This document shows, in pieces, positions 51,635 to 59,864 of a stretch of 64,000 bases of DNA. The position numbers were made by a program, and so were the translations under genes. The stretch lies in assembly GCF_016342785.1 (NCBI RefSeq), contig NZ_JAEINH010000001.1, positions 1 to 64,000 of the forward strand, written 5' to 3'. Source of the stretch: Sanguibacter suaedae (GTDB taxonomy: Bacteria; Actinomycetota; Actinomycetes; Actinomycetales; Cellulomonadaceae). Every line of letters begins with the position of its first letter. Within the stretch, counting starts at the first letter, position 1. The notes under the pieces are model-generated. The model made no database searches. It was not told the DNA's origin and saw only the letters and a list, made by a program, of their open reading frames with translations.

Positions 51635-52521
51635 TGCAGATGCCGCTCCTCGCGCCCGCACCCCGGCGGCGGGCTGCGACGAGAGCGCTCGTCCGACACC
51701 CCAGGATGATCCCCTACACGTCGGTGCCGTTCGGTCTGCTCATCATGGGGTTCGGAGTCGCCTTCGCCAGCTCGGCAACCGTGCCAGGCACGGTGCTGGT
51801 GTCGTGGGGGTGGATCAGCATGGGACTCAGCCCCTTCATGAGCGGCATACTCCTGGCGTTGCGACTCCCGTCCCCGCCGTCGCCCCGCGTCCGCCGCGTC
51901 GACGGTGCGGGCGTCACGGAGATCCGTGAGTCCCCGCTCCTCCTCGTCGAGCTCAGCCTCAACGCCGTCGGTCTCGGGCTGGGGTTCCTGGGCGGAGCCT
52001 TGCTCGCGGCTGAGGCCGCGCACCAGGCCGGCACGATCACCCTGGCCGTCATCTGCGCCACGCTCCTGCTGGGTACGGGGTTGCTCGTCCTGAGCCCGGG
52101 CAGGCAGAACTTCGTCCGACTCTCCCGCACGGGGGTCGATCTCTCGCGAGAGGGGCAGAGGATGTCGTTCGCCTGGCACGACCTCCTCGACGTGACGCCG
52201 ATCGTCGGGCCCGAGCACGTGTACCTCACGCTCGCCCAGAACGCGGTGATGCACCGGAGTCACGCGCCCTACCTGGACTTCCCGCAGTCCGACGAGCTCA
52301 GAGAGCCAGGGCCGCACCTCATCGCGGACTCGGCGACCACCAGGGACATGTGGCTCGACGGCCTCACTCTCGCCAAGGTCATCGCCCACTACGCCCGGTC
52401 TCGCGACGCACGCCTCGAGCTCGGGACCTCCGCCAGCCTCGCCACCATCGAACGCATCCGCGCACAAGCCCTCATCGACGACGGCACCATCCCCGGCACC
52501 CACAGCGCCTACCTCACCTGA
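51634..52521 (+). CDS. Membrane protein of unknown function, possible immunity partner
   Basis: 295 residues with four membrane helices in two pairs (about 28-48, 52-74, 110-130, 136-152) and a C-terminal cytoplasmic region of about 130 residues with a beta-rich start (VRLSRTGVDLSREGQRMSF) resembling a PH-like fold. Its gene starts at the last base of the preceding effector gene, so both are coupled. Such pairings are typical for toxin and immunity, but I have no direct evidence. Confidence 0.6.
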   Translation: MQMPLLAPAPRRRAATRALVRHPRMIPYTSVPFGLLIMGFGVAFASSATVPGTVLVSWGWISMGLSPFMSGILLALRLPSPPSPRVRRVDGAGVTEIRESPLLLVELSLNAVGLGLGFLGGALLAAEAAHQAGTITLAVICATLLLGTGLLVLSPGRQNFVRLSRTGVDLSREGQRMSFAWHDLLDVTPIVGPEHVYLTLAQNAVMHRSHAPYLDFPQSDELREPGPHLIADSATTRDMWLDGLTLAKVIAHYARSRDARLELGTSASLATIERIRAQALIDDGTIPGTHSAYLT

Positions 52522-52662
52522 CCCCGACGGCGGGTCCGGCGGGTCCGGCGCGGCCCTCGGTGGCGGTGCCACGTGCGCCGTCGCGTCGACGCCGTCCGGC
52601 AGGGATGCGACCCTGTACTCCGTGCGACAGTGCTCCAGCCCGGCCCCCAGCGACGGCGCCCC

Positions 52663-53712
52663 GTGAACGCCCCCGATCCGGCGACGCCCGACGTGCCCGA
52701 CCTTCCCGAGGCACCTCGGCGCAGCTGGGCGCGCAGGGTGGTCGCCCGTGCGGACCTGTTCATCCTCGCCCTGCTGGCGGCCGTCGTCGTCGCGTCGTTC
52801 CTGCCCGTGCGCGGCGAGGCCGCCGAGATCCTGCGGTACGTCGTGGTCGCTGCCGTGGCATGGCTGTTCTTCCTCTACGGCGTGCGTCTCAAGACGTCCG
52901 AGGCCGTCGCCGCGCTGCGCGACTGGAAGCTCCACGGGAGCGTCCTGGCCACCACGTACCTCGTGTTCCCCGTCCTCGGGCTCGCCGCACAGCTCCTCGC
53001 ACCGGCAGTCATCCCCACCGAGCTCGCCCATGGTGTCCTGTTCCTCACGCTCCTGCCGTCGACCGTGCAGTCGTCCATCGCGTTCGTGTCGATCGCGCGC
53101 GGGAACGTCGCCGGGGCGGTCGTCGCCGCGTCGTTCTCCAACCTCGTGGGCGTGGTCGTCACACCCCTCCTCGTGGCGCTCCTCCTCGGCGGGACCGTGG
53201 GGTTCTCGGCGGACTCGATCGTGAAGATCGCCCTGCAGCTCCTCGCGCCGTTCGTCGCCGGGCAGCTCCTGCGCCGGTGGCTCGCCCCGTGGGTGCTGCG
53301 GCACAAGCAGCTCACCACGGTCACCGACCGCGGCTCGGTGGTGCTCGTCGTCTACTCCGCGTTCAGCCAGGGCGTCGTCGACGGCATCTGGACGACGGTG
53401 TCCGTCGGGTCGCTCGTCGCGCTGATCGTCCTCAGCGCCGTCATGCTCACCGCTGTCCTGTGGGCGACGTGGGCGGGCGGCAAGGCCGCCGGGTTCTCCC
53501 GCGAGGACCGCGTGGTGCTGCTCATGTGCGGGTCCAAGAAGTCCCTCGCGAGCGGCGTCCCCATGGCGACGGTCCTGCTCCCGGCCGCGACGCTCGGCTT
53601 CATGGTCCTGCCCCTCATGATCTTCCACCAGATCCAGCTGCTCGTGTGCGCCGTCGTGGCCCGGCGCCTCGGTGACAAGCCCGACGTGCCAGTCACCGCA
53701 CCCACCCCCTGA
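52663..53712 (+). CDS. Bile acid:sodium symporter-family transporter (YfeH/ACR3-like fold)
   Basis: 349 residues with about ten membrane helices. FLYGVRLKTSEAV in the third helix, LLPSTVQSSIAFVSIARGN in the fourth, LVVYSAFSQGV and the C-terminal LLMCGSKKSLASGVPMA are characteristic of the SBF-like YfeH branch. It exports or imports an organic anion with Na+; substrate unknown. GTG start; some upstream codons are open but not membrane-like. Alone on its strand. Confidence 0.88.
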   Translation: MNAPDPATPDVPDLPEAPRRSWARRVVARADLFILALLAAVVVASFLPVRGEAAEILRYVVVAAVAWLFFLYGVRLKTSEAVAALRDWKLHGSVLATTYLVFPVLGLAAQLLAPAVIPTELAHGVLFLTLLPSTVQSSIAFVSIARGNVAGAVVAASFSNLVGVVVTPLLVALLLGGTVGFSADSIVKIALQLLAPFVAGQLLRRWLAPWVLRHKQLTTVTDRGSVVLVVYSAFSQGVVDGIWTTVSVGSLVALIVLSAVMLTAVLWATWAGGKAAGFSREDRVVLLMCGSKKSLASGVPMATVLLPAATLGFMVLPLMIFHQIQLLVCAVVARRLGDKPDVPVTAPTP

Positions 53713-53812
53713 GGGGCGCGCCCCAGCGCGCGAGCCGCCACAGTGCGGCGAGCGCCACGACCGGGGACCTCGCCCCATGTGCACGGAGGGCCGCTACCCC
53801 TAGTCTGTGCGG

Positions 53813-54457
53813 GTGCTCACCCGGTCCCCCTCCGTCCAGTCCCGTCCCCTCGCCGTCGACGCCCCGGTCGTGGTGCTCCGCCCTCTCTGGGTCAGGGCGT
53901 CCCTCACCGTCCTGCTCCTCACCTTCCCCGCGCTCCTCGTGCGCGCCGTCGTCGACCCCGGCGCCTTCGGTGAAGGCCTCACCGGGATCCTCCAGCGCGT
54001 CCTCGCCACGGGCCTCGCCCTCACCGCCGTGGTCCTCGCACTCGGCCTCTGGCGGGCCCGGCTCACCGTGACGCCGACGTCCGTGACGCGCCTCCCGGCC
54101 TTCGCTGACACCCGCTCCGTGACGTTCGCGGACGCCGCCCGCGTCCAGGTGGCACCGCTGCTCGACGCGACCCGGGACAACCCCGGTGCGCTCCCCACCG
54201 TCACCGTGACGTCCCGGACCGGGCTGCGCATCACGTCCAGGCCGGACCGCCGGGAGGTCGACGTGCTCCTCGCGCGCCTGGCCAGGTGGACGACGGAACG
54301 CCCCGAGCTCGTCAAGGATGCCCACACGGAGAGGTTCCTCGCCGCGTACAGGCGCAGCACGCGCCTGGGGTCCGGGACGACGCTCCTCAGGGCCATCCCC
54401 GTGGGGCGCACCGTCGTGGCGGGAACAGGAGTCGACGCGACCGAGGTGAGCGCCTAG
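53813..54457 (+). CDS. PH-like domain membrane protein
   Basis: 214 residues. Two membrane segments in the first third (about 29-47 and 62-82) followed by a bacterial PH-like beta domain (LTVTPTSVTRLPAFADTRSVTF, VTVTSRTGLRITSRP) and a helical tail. GTG at 53813 is favoured because TAGTCT lies six bases before it, the leaderless pattern seen at several genes here; another GTG at 53807 adds two codons. Convergent with, and overlapping by 4 bases, the YbaB-like gene. Confidence 0.7.
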   Translation: MLTRSPSVQSRPLAVDAPVVVLRPLWVRASLTVLLLTFPALLVRAVVDPGAFGEGLTGILQRVLATGLALTAVVLALGLWRARLTVTPTSVTRLPAFADTRSVTFADAARVQVAPLLDATRDNPGALPTVTVTSRTGLRITSRPDRREVDVLLARLARWTTERPELVKDAHTERFLAAYRRSTRLGSGTTLLRAIPVGRTVVAGTGVDATEVSA

Positions 54458-54861
54458 GTCCTGCCCGGCCCGTCCGCGGGGGCCTCGCCGTCCCCGGCGA
54501 ACGTTCTCGCGTACTCCGCGGTGAGCGATCTCCCGAGCGCGGTGGGTCGGCCGTGCTCGTCGAGGGACGCCTCGACGACCGCGTCGCGCAGGAGGGCGCG
54601 GGCCTCGCGGACGGTGGCCATGAGCAACCGCGAGAGCGCGGGCGCACCGGTGCGCATCGCCGCGTCGGTGAGCTCGACGTCGCGCAGCAGGCCCGAGTGG
54701 TCGACGACGACGCGCAGCTCCCCGCGCGGGGACCAGCGCTCCACACGGATGGCCTCGACGCGGTGCTGCAGAGCGAGGGCGGCCGCCTCCTGGCGGCGGG
54801 CCTGCGCGACCCACGAGTCGATCTGCGCGAGGGCGGCGGTGTGCGCGTCGGACGGGCTCAT
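54454..54861 (-). CDS. YbaB/EbfC-like protein, putative secretion chaperone (EspL-like)
   Basis: 135 residues, helix-beta-helix layout: a long N-terminal helix (AALAQIDSWVAQARRQEAAALALQ), three short strands (GELRVVVDHSGLLRDVELT) and a C-terminal helix. This is the YbaB/EbfC fold; in mycobacteria EspL of ESX-1 has this fold and stabilises Esp substrates. Last gene of a four-gene operon with 4-base overlaps throughout. Confidence 0.72.
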   Translation of the reverse strand: MSPSDAHTAALAQIDSWVAQARRQEAAALALQHRVEAIRVERWSPRGELRVVVDHSGLLRDVELTDAAMRTGAPALSRLLMATVREARALLRDAVVEASLDEHGRPTALGRSLTAEYARTFAGDGEAPADGPGRT

Positions 54862-55784
54862 CGGCCTGCCTCCTTCGATCCGTCGGCCTGGTTCTGCATG
54901 TCTCCGCCGATCCCGAAGGTGTCCTGCGTCTTCGGGATCATGTCGGGGACGAGCTCCGGGGACTCCCACGGCGGCCGGGGCACGGGGAGGTCGGGCAGGG
55001 TCGGCAGGTCGAGGCGCGGCTTGGACCGCAGGAGCGCGACCACCTCGGCCGCGGCCCGGTTGGTGCCGGCCACCCCGGTGCCGACGGTCTCGACGAGCGC
55101 CGCGAGCTCGTCCATGGCCGTCGTGAGGTCCTTGAGCCACTCGGACACCCGGGTGACCCACTTGGTGACGGCGGTGCACGCCTGCGGCACCACCCAGGAC
55201 GCACCGACGCCCACGGTGCACGCCACCTGCGCCACCCAGGCGATGAGCTTCGCGACGAGGTCGGCGATGAGGTCCCGCACGATGCCGCGGACCGCGGCGA
55301 CGACGCCGCTCGCGACGGACAGGGCGTCACCGGTCCCCCGGCAGATGTCCGCGACGGCCCGGAGCTCCTCGGCGAAGGTGTCCGCGAAGGTGCGGTAGCT
55401 GTCGGCGGCGGCACCTGTCCAGTCCGTTCCGGTGCCCCGCTGCGCGGTCGTGTACTGCTCGGCGACGTCGGTGAGCCGCCGGGAGACGTTGAACCACGTC
55501 TCGGCGAACATCTGGACCTCGCCCGGGTCGCCCGCGAGGGAGTCGAGCATCTCCGGGAGGGGGTGGACGTGCTCCATGAGGAAGGAGGCGGCGCTGGCCA
55601 GCAGCTCGCCGATGGGGTCGATCGCGTAGGACACGACGTCGACGGTCGTCGCCAGGCCGGAGAGCGACGCCCCGAGCCAGTCGCCCCGCTGGGCCGCCGC
55701 GACTGCGCTCATCGCGGGGTCGAGCATGCGCACGCCGGCCTGCATGGACACGGTCGGCGACGACCCGAGGAGCTCCTCGCTCAC
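54858..55784 (-). CDS. WXG100-like/Esp-like type VII secretion substrate
   Basis: 308 residues. A helical N-terminal part and a WXG-type turn (TDWTGAAADSYRTF) around residues 123-136, a hydrophobic middle (VVAAVRGIVRDLIADLVAKL), and a Pro-rich C-terminal tail. It resembles the large Esp-type substrates that pair with a small DUF2580 partner, here the upstream gene. ATG start overlapping the previous stop (ATGA). Confidence 0.72.
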   Translation of the reverse strand: MSEELLGSSPTVSMQAGVRMLDPAMSAVAAAQRGDWLGASLSGLATTVDVVSYAIDPIGELLASAASFLMEHVHPLPEMLDSLAGDPGEVQMFAETWFNVSRRLTDVAEQYTTAQRGTGTDWTGAAADSYRTFADTFAEELRAVADICRGTGDALSVASGVVAAVRGIVRDLIADLVAKLIAWVAQVACTVGVGASWVVPQACTAVTKWVTRVSEWLKDLTTAMDELAALVETVGTGVAGTNRAAAEVVALLRSKPRLDLPTLPDLPVPRPPWESPELVPDMIPKTQDTFGIGGDMQNQADGSKEAGR

Positions 55785-56101
55785 AGGTCGCTCTGGAAGC
55801 GGGTCATGCCGGTCGCGGTGGCCGCGTCCGTGGCCTCGTACGTCGTGACCGTCGTCCCGAGGTTGTCGGCGACGGCCCCCATGACCTCACGGACGGCGTT
55901 CACCCCGGCGATCCCGTCGTTCTGCACGAGGGCCATGGGGCCCATGAGGATGGGCGAGCAGAGGATGCCGTACGCGAAGCTCGGGGCGGTGACCTGGGAG
56001 ATGGCCCGTGCCGCGGCGTCGAGCTCCTCCGCGAGGAACCGCACGGTGTCCTCGTGATGCCGCAGCGCGTCGAGGTCGACGCGTACCTCCTCGTCGCTCA
56101 C
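55781..56101 (-). CDS. EspC/DUF2580-like type VII secretion substrate
   Basis: 106 residues, two-helix hairpin with VRVDLDALRHHEDTVRFLAEEL near the N-terminus, a hallmark of the DUF2580/EspC family, and a C-terminal YEATD close to a YxxxD/E-like secretion signal. It overlaps the two neighbouring genes by 4 bases each. It and the 308-residue neighbour probably form a heterodimer for export. Confidence 0.72.
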   Translation of the reverse strand: MSDEEVRVDLDALRHHEDTVRFLAEELDAAARAISQVTAPSFAYGILCSPILMGPMALVQNDGIAGVNAVREVMGAVADNLGTTVTTYEATDAATATGMTRFQSDL

Positions 56102-56463
56102 GGACGTCCCCGGACGAGGCGGTCGGCGAGGTCGAGCACCTCGGTGCTCTCGGCGGGGGGACGGGGTGGCTCGGTGTCGGGGACGATCTCACGGGCTTGG
56201 GCGCGCAGGTCCGACTGGGCGTCGGCGACGGCCCCGAGGATCGCGTCGCGGAGGCCGTCCTTGCCGAGGTCCATCGCGGAGGGTGGGACGCGGACGTCCT
56301 GCACGAGGCCCCGGTGGTCCACCTCGGCGGTGACCCCGCCGGCGGAGCGCCCCGTCCCGCGCAGGTCCTCGATCTCGGCGGACGCCCGACGGGCGCGCGC
56401 GGCAGCGCGGTGGGCCTGGGCGAGCGCCGCCTCCACCTGCCCCGCCAGCTCCTGCTCGGTCAC
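56098..56463 (-). CDS. YbaB/EbfC-like protein, putative secretion chaperone (EspL-like)
   Basis: 121 residues with the YbaB layout: N-terminal helix (LAGQVEAALAQAHRAAARAR), strands AGGVTAEVDHRGLVQDVRVP, then a C-terminal helix DAILGAVADAQSDLRAQ. First gene of the operon, which thus carries YbaB-like genes at both ends around two Esp-like genes. Confidence 0.72.
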   Translation of the reverse strand: MTEQELAGQVEAALAQAHRAAARARRASAEIEDLRGTGRSAGGVTAEVDHRGLVQDVRVPPSAMDLGKDGLRDAILGAVADAQSDLRAQAREIVPDTEPPRPPAESTEVLDLADRLVRGRP

Positions 56464-56587
56464 CGCACCGCTCCGTCCTGCGCCTCACGTGTCGACCCCG
56501 AGGGTACCCAACGAGGGCGCGTGGCCCGATGGGGAGCGCTCCCCCGGCGCGCCGCGCGGCGGCGCGGGCACCGGGGTGCGGCTGCCG

Positions 56588-56857
56588 TCAGTGGTGCTGG
56601 ATCCTGCGGGTGACCTTCGCGGTGCCGCGACCGGCGGCGTACCGGGTGAGGGCCGCGGTGGCACCCGACACGGCGGCGAAGGTCACGACGCTCACGAGCG
56701 TCGCGTCGTCGTCGTCGATCATGCTCGGCGGCTTGCCCGTCGCCTTCTGCCAGATGGCCTTCACGGCGCGGTGGGCGAGCCACCCCGCCCCGAAGGACAC
56801 GACGAGCGTCGCGAGCTTCTCAGGGATCGACTGGTCATCTGCCACGGTGTCCTCCAC
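56588..56857 (-). CDS. DUF4235 small membrane protein
   Basis: 89 residues. One membrane helix at the N-terminus (LATLVVSFGAGWLAHRAVKAIW), a GKPPSMIDDDD stretch, and a second helix region (LVSVVTFAAVSGATAALTRYAAGRG). Together these are the features of DUF4235. Function unknown. ATG start. Alone, divergent from the thiamine operon. Confidence 0.88.
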   Translation of the reverse strand: MEDTVADDQSIPEKLATLVVSFGAGWLAHRAVKAIWQKATGKPPSMIDDDDATLVSVVTFAAVSGATAALTRYAAGRGTAKVTRRIQHH

Positions 56858-56951
56858 GTCTGGTCGGTCCCGCCCAACCTAGCCGCAGGTCGGTGACGTC
56901 GCACGTCACGACGCCCTGGCGCCCTCGGGCGCGTGTAAACTCGCCGGGAAC

Positions 56952-57035
56952 GACAGGGGAGCGCCCAGGCGCTGAGAGTGCGGACCACCGCAGACCCTCG
57001 AACCTGATCCGGTCAGCACCGGCGTAGGGAGTCGG
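56952..57035 (+). ncRNA. TPP riboswitch
   Basis: The THI-box conserved elements occur in order: AGGGGAGC with P1/P2, GCTGAGAG, ACCCTCGAACCTGATC, then CCGGTCAGCACCGG and CGTAGGGAG closing the structure. It is placed 68 bases ahead of the thiamine binding-protein gene. On binding thiamine pyrophosphate it should switch off the importer, probably by hiding the ribosome-binding site or by termination. Confidence 0.95.
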
Positions 57036-57102
57036 GCCATCTCGCCACGTGCATTCGTGGAACCCCTCCTCAGGCTTGACGGTCCACAGGAGGACGCAGG
57101 AC

Positions 57103-58191
57103 ATGCAGCACCGCACACAGCAGAACCGCACCACCGGGGCCCGCAGGCGCCCCGCCGTCGCGCTCGTCGCGCTCGGCACCACCCTGGCGCTCGCCGGGTG
57201 CGCGACCGCGTCGGACGACAGCACCGACGGGGCAGGGGGCGAGGGCACGGTCGACGTCGTCGTCCACGACTCGTTCGTCATCAGCGACGAGGCCAAGGCC
57301 GCCTTCGAGGAGGAGACCGGCCTCACCATGAACGTCATCACCACCGGTGACGGCGGGGCGCTCGCGAACAAGCTCGTGCTCACCAAGGACTCGCCGCTGG
57401 GCGACGTGGCGTTCGGCATCGACAGCTCGTTCGCGTCGCGCGCCGTCGACGAGGGCGTCTTCGAGCCCTACACCTCCCCCGTGCAGCCGGCGCTGTCCGA
57501 GGAGCTCGCCGCGGACGACTCCGGCGCCCTCACCGCCATCGACTACGGCGACGTGTGCCTGAACATCGACGACTCGTGGTTCGAGTCGAACGGCGTCCTC
57601 GAGCCCGTGAGCCTCGAGGACCTCACGAAGCCCGAGTACGCGGACCTCACCGTCGTCACCAACCCCGCCACCTCGAGCCCGGGCCTCGCGTTCCTCTTCG
57701 CGACGGTCGGCGAGTTCGGCGAGGACGGGTACCTCGACTACTGGCAGAGCCTGTCCGACAACGGCCTCAAGGTCGTCGAGGGCTGGGAGGACGCCTACTA
57801 CGTGGACTTCACGACGTCCGGCGGCGACCGGCCCATCGTGCTGTCCTACGCCTCGTCCCCGGCCTTCACCGTGAGCGAGGACGGCAGCAGCACCACCACG
57901 TCTGCGCTCCTCGACACGTGCTTCCGACAGGTCGAGTACGCGGGCGTCCTCAGCGGCGCCGACAACCCCGAGGGCGGGCAGCAGGTCATCGACTTCCTGC
58001 TCGGCGAGCAGTTCCAGTCGGAGATCCCCACCGGCATGTACGTGTACCCCGTGAACGAGGACGCCGAGATCCCCGGGGAGTGGACGGACTTCGCCCCCGT
58101 GCCCGACGCCCCCGTCGAGCTCGACCCCGCCGAGATCTCGGAGAACCGCGAGGCGTGGATCAAGGACTGGACCGCGTCGGTGATCGGTTGA
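57103..58191 (+). CDS. Thiamine ABC transporter substrate-binding lipoprotein
   Basis: 362 residues. Signal peptide with lipobox LAGC (Cys33) and a type II periplasmic-binding fold (VVVHDSFVISDEAK, LTVVTNPATSSPGLAFLFATVG, VLSYASSP) of the ThiB kind. The TPP riboswitch upstream supports thiamine or a thiamine phosphate as ligand. AGGAGGACGCAGG acts as the ribosome-binding site. Confidence 0.93.
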   Translation: MQHRTQQNRTTGARRRPAVALVALGTTLALAGCATASDDSTDGAGGEGTVDVVVHDSFVISDEAKAAFEEETGLTMNVITTGDGGALANKLVLTKDSPLGDVAFGIDSSFASRAVDEGVFEPYTSPVQPALSEELAADDSGALTAIDYGDVCLNIDDSWFESNGVLEPVSLEDLTKPEYADLTVVTNPATSSPGLAFLFATVGEFGEDGYLDYWQSLSDNGLKVVEGWEDAYYVDFTTSGGDRPIVLSYASSPAFTVSEDGSSTTTSALLDTCFRQVEYAGVLSGADNPEGGQQVIDFLLGEQFQSEIPTGMYVYPVNEDAEIPGEWTDFAPVPDAPVELDPAEISENREAWIKDWTASVIG

Positions 58192-59864
58192 CGACCGCCG
58201 GGCGCACCGGGTGGCGGGCCACCGCCGCCTGGGCGCTCGCCGCGGGGGTGCCCCTCGCGTTCCTCGGCCTGTTCTTCGCGTGGCCGGTGGCCACGCTCGT
58301 CGGACGCGGCTTCGTCGCGGACGGCGCGCTGGACCTCACCGGCTTCCGGGAGGTGTTCACCGAGCCACGCACGTGGCGGATCATCGGTCTCACCCTGGGG
58401 CAGGCCCTCGTCGGCAGCGTCCTGTCCCTGCTCCTCGGGATCCCCGGCGCGTACGTCCTCTACCGGTGCACCTTCCCGGGGCGCACGCTGGTCCGGGCGC
58501 TGGTCACCGTGCCGTTCGTGCTGCCCACCGTCGTGGTGGGCGTGGCGTTCCGCGCGCTGCTCGCCGAGTCCGGTCCGCTCGGCGGCCTCGGGCTCGACGG
58601 GACGTTCGCGGCGATCGTGCTCGCGCTCGTCTTCTTCAACTACTCCGTGGTGGTGCGCACCGTCGGCGGGCTGTGGGAGCACCTGGACCCACGGGCCGAG
58701 CAGGCGGCACGGGCCCTCGGCGCGAGCCCGGCACGGGCCTTCCGCACCGTGACGCTGCCCGCGCTGGCGCCCGCCATCACGTCGGCGGGTGCCGTGGTCT
58801 TCCTGTTCTGCGCGACGGCGTTCGGGGTGGTCCTCGTCCTCGGCGGTCAGCGGTACGCGACGGTCGAGACGGAGATCTGGATGCAGACCGTCCAGTTCCT
58901 CGACCTGCGCACCGCGGCGGTGCTGTCCGTCGTGCAGCTCGTCATCGTCACCGCGGCCCTGTGGGCCGCCGCCCGCGCGCGGTCCCGTCGCGAGCACGCC
59001 CTCGCCCTGTCCCCCGCGACACGGTCGTCGCGCCCGTTGCGCCGCACCGACGCCCTCCCGGTGGCTGTCACCGCCGCCGTGGTCACGCTGCTCCTCGCGT
59101 GGCCGCTGGGCAACCTCGTGCTCCAGTCGCTGCGCACACCCGACGGGTGGGGGCTGGGCAACTACGTCGCACTGGGCACCACCGGCGGGCGCAACGCCCT
59201 CACCGTGACCGTGTGGGAGGCGACCGCGACGTCGTTGCGCACGGCCGCCCTGGCCGCCGCCGTCGCGGTCGTCGTCGGGGGGCTCGTCGCGCTCGTCGTG
59301 TCCCGCCGACCCCGCTCCCCGCACGCCCGGCGCGCCGTGTCCGTCCTCGACGCCGTCGTCATGCTGCCGCTCGGGGTGTCGGCCGTGACCGTCGGGTTCG
59401 GGTTCCTCATCACCCTCGACCGGCCGCTCGGGCTCGACGTGGACCTGCGGACGTCCGGGCTGCTCGTGCCCCTCGCGCAGGCCGTCGTCGCGACCCCCCT
59501 CGTGGTGCGCACCGTCCTGCCAGTGCTGCGGGCCGTGGACCCGCGCCAGCGCGAGGTCGCCGCGACCCTCGGTGCCTCGCCCGGGCGCGTGCTCGCCACC
59601 GTCGACTGGCCCGTCGCCGCGCGCTCCCTGGGGCTCGCCGTCGGGTTCGCGTTCGCCGTGTCGCTCGGGGAGTTCGGTGCCACGTCGTTCCTCGCCCGGC
59701 CGGACACGGCGACCCTGCCGATCGTCATCTTCCGGCTCATCGGGCGGCCCGGGGCGGAGAACTACGGCATGGCGCTCGCGGCGTCCGTGGTGCTCGCCGT
59801 CGTCACCGCGACCGTCATGCTGGTCGCCGAGCGCCTGCGCGGCGAGAGGACAGGAGAGTTCTGA
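58188..59864 (+). CDS. Thiamine ABC transporter permease
   Basis: 558 residues with about twelve membrane helices in two homologous halves, each with an EAA loop: EQAARALGASPARAFRTVTLP and REVAATLGASPGRVLATVDWP (cut in this listing to short parts, REVAATLGASPGRV). This is the fused ThiP-type permease. It is coupled with the upstream gene by a TTG start overlapping its TGA (TTGA); no ATG or GTG fits as well. It forms the channel of the thiamine importer. Confidence 0.9.
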   Translation: MTTAGRTGWRATAAWALAAGVPLAFLGLFFAWPVATLVGRGFVADGALDLTGFREVFTEPRTWRIIGLTLGQALVGSVLSLLLGIPGAYVLYRCTFPGRTLVRALVTVPFVLPTVVVGVAFRALLAESGPLGGLGLDGTFAAIVLALVFFNYSVVVRTVGGLWEHLDPRAEQAARALGASPARAFRTVTLPALAPAITSAGAVVFLFCATAFGVVLVLGGQRYATVETEIWMQTVQFLDLRTAAVLSVVQLVIVTAALWAAARARSRREHALALSPATRSSRPLRRTDALPVAVTAAVVTLLLAWPLGNLVLQSLRTPDGWGLGNYVALGTTGGRNALTVTVWEATATSLRTAALAAAVAVVVGGLVALVVSRRPRSPHARRAVSVLDAVVMLPLGVSAVTVGFGFLITLDRPLGLDVDLRTSGLLVPLAQAVVATPLVVRTVLPVLRAVDPRQREVAATLGASPGRVLATVDWPVAARSLGLAVGFAFAVSLGEFGATSFLARPDTATLPIVIFRLIGRPGAENYGMALAASVVLAVVTATVMLVAERLRGERTGEF

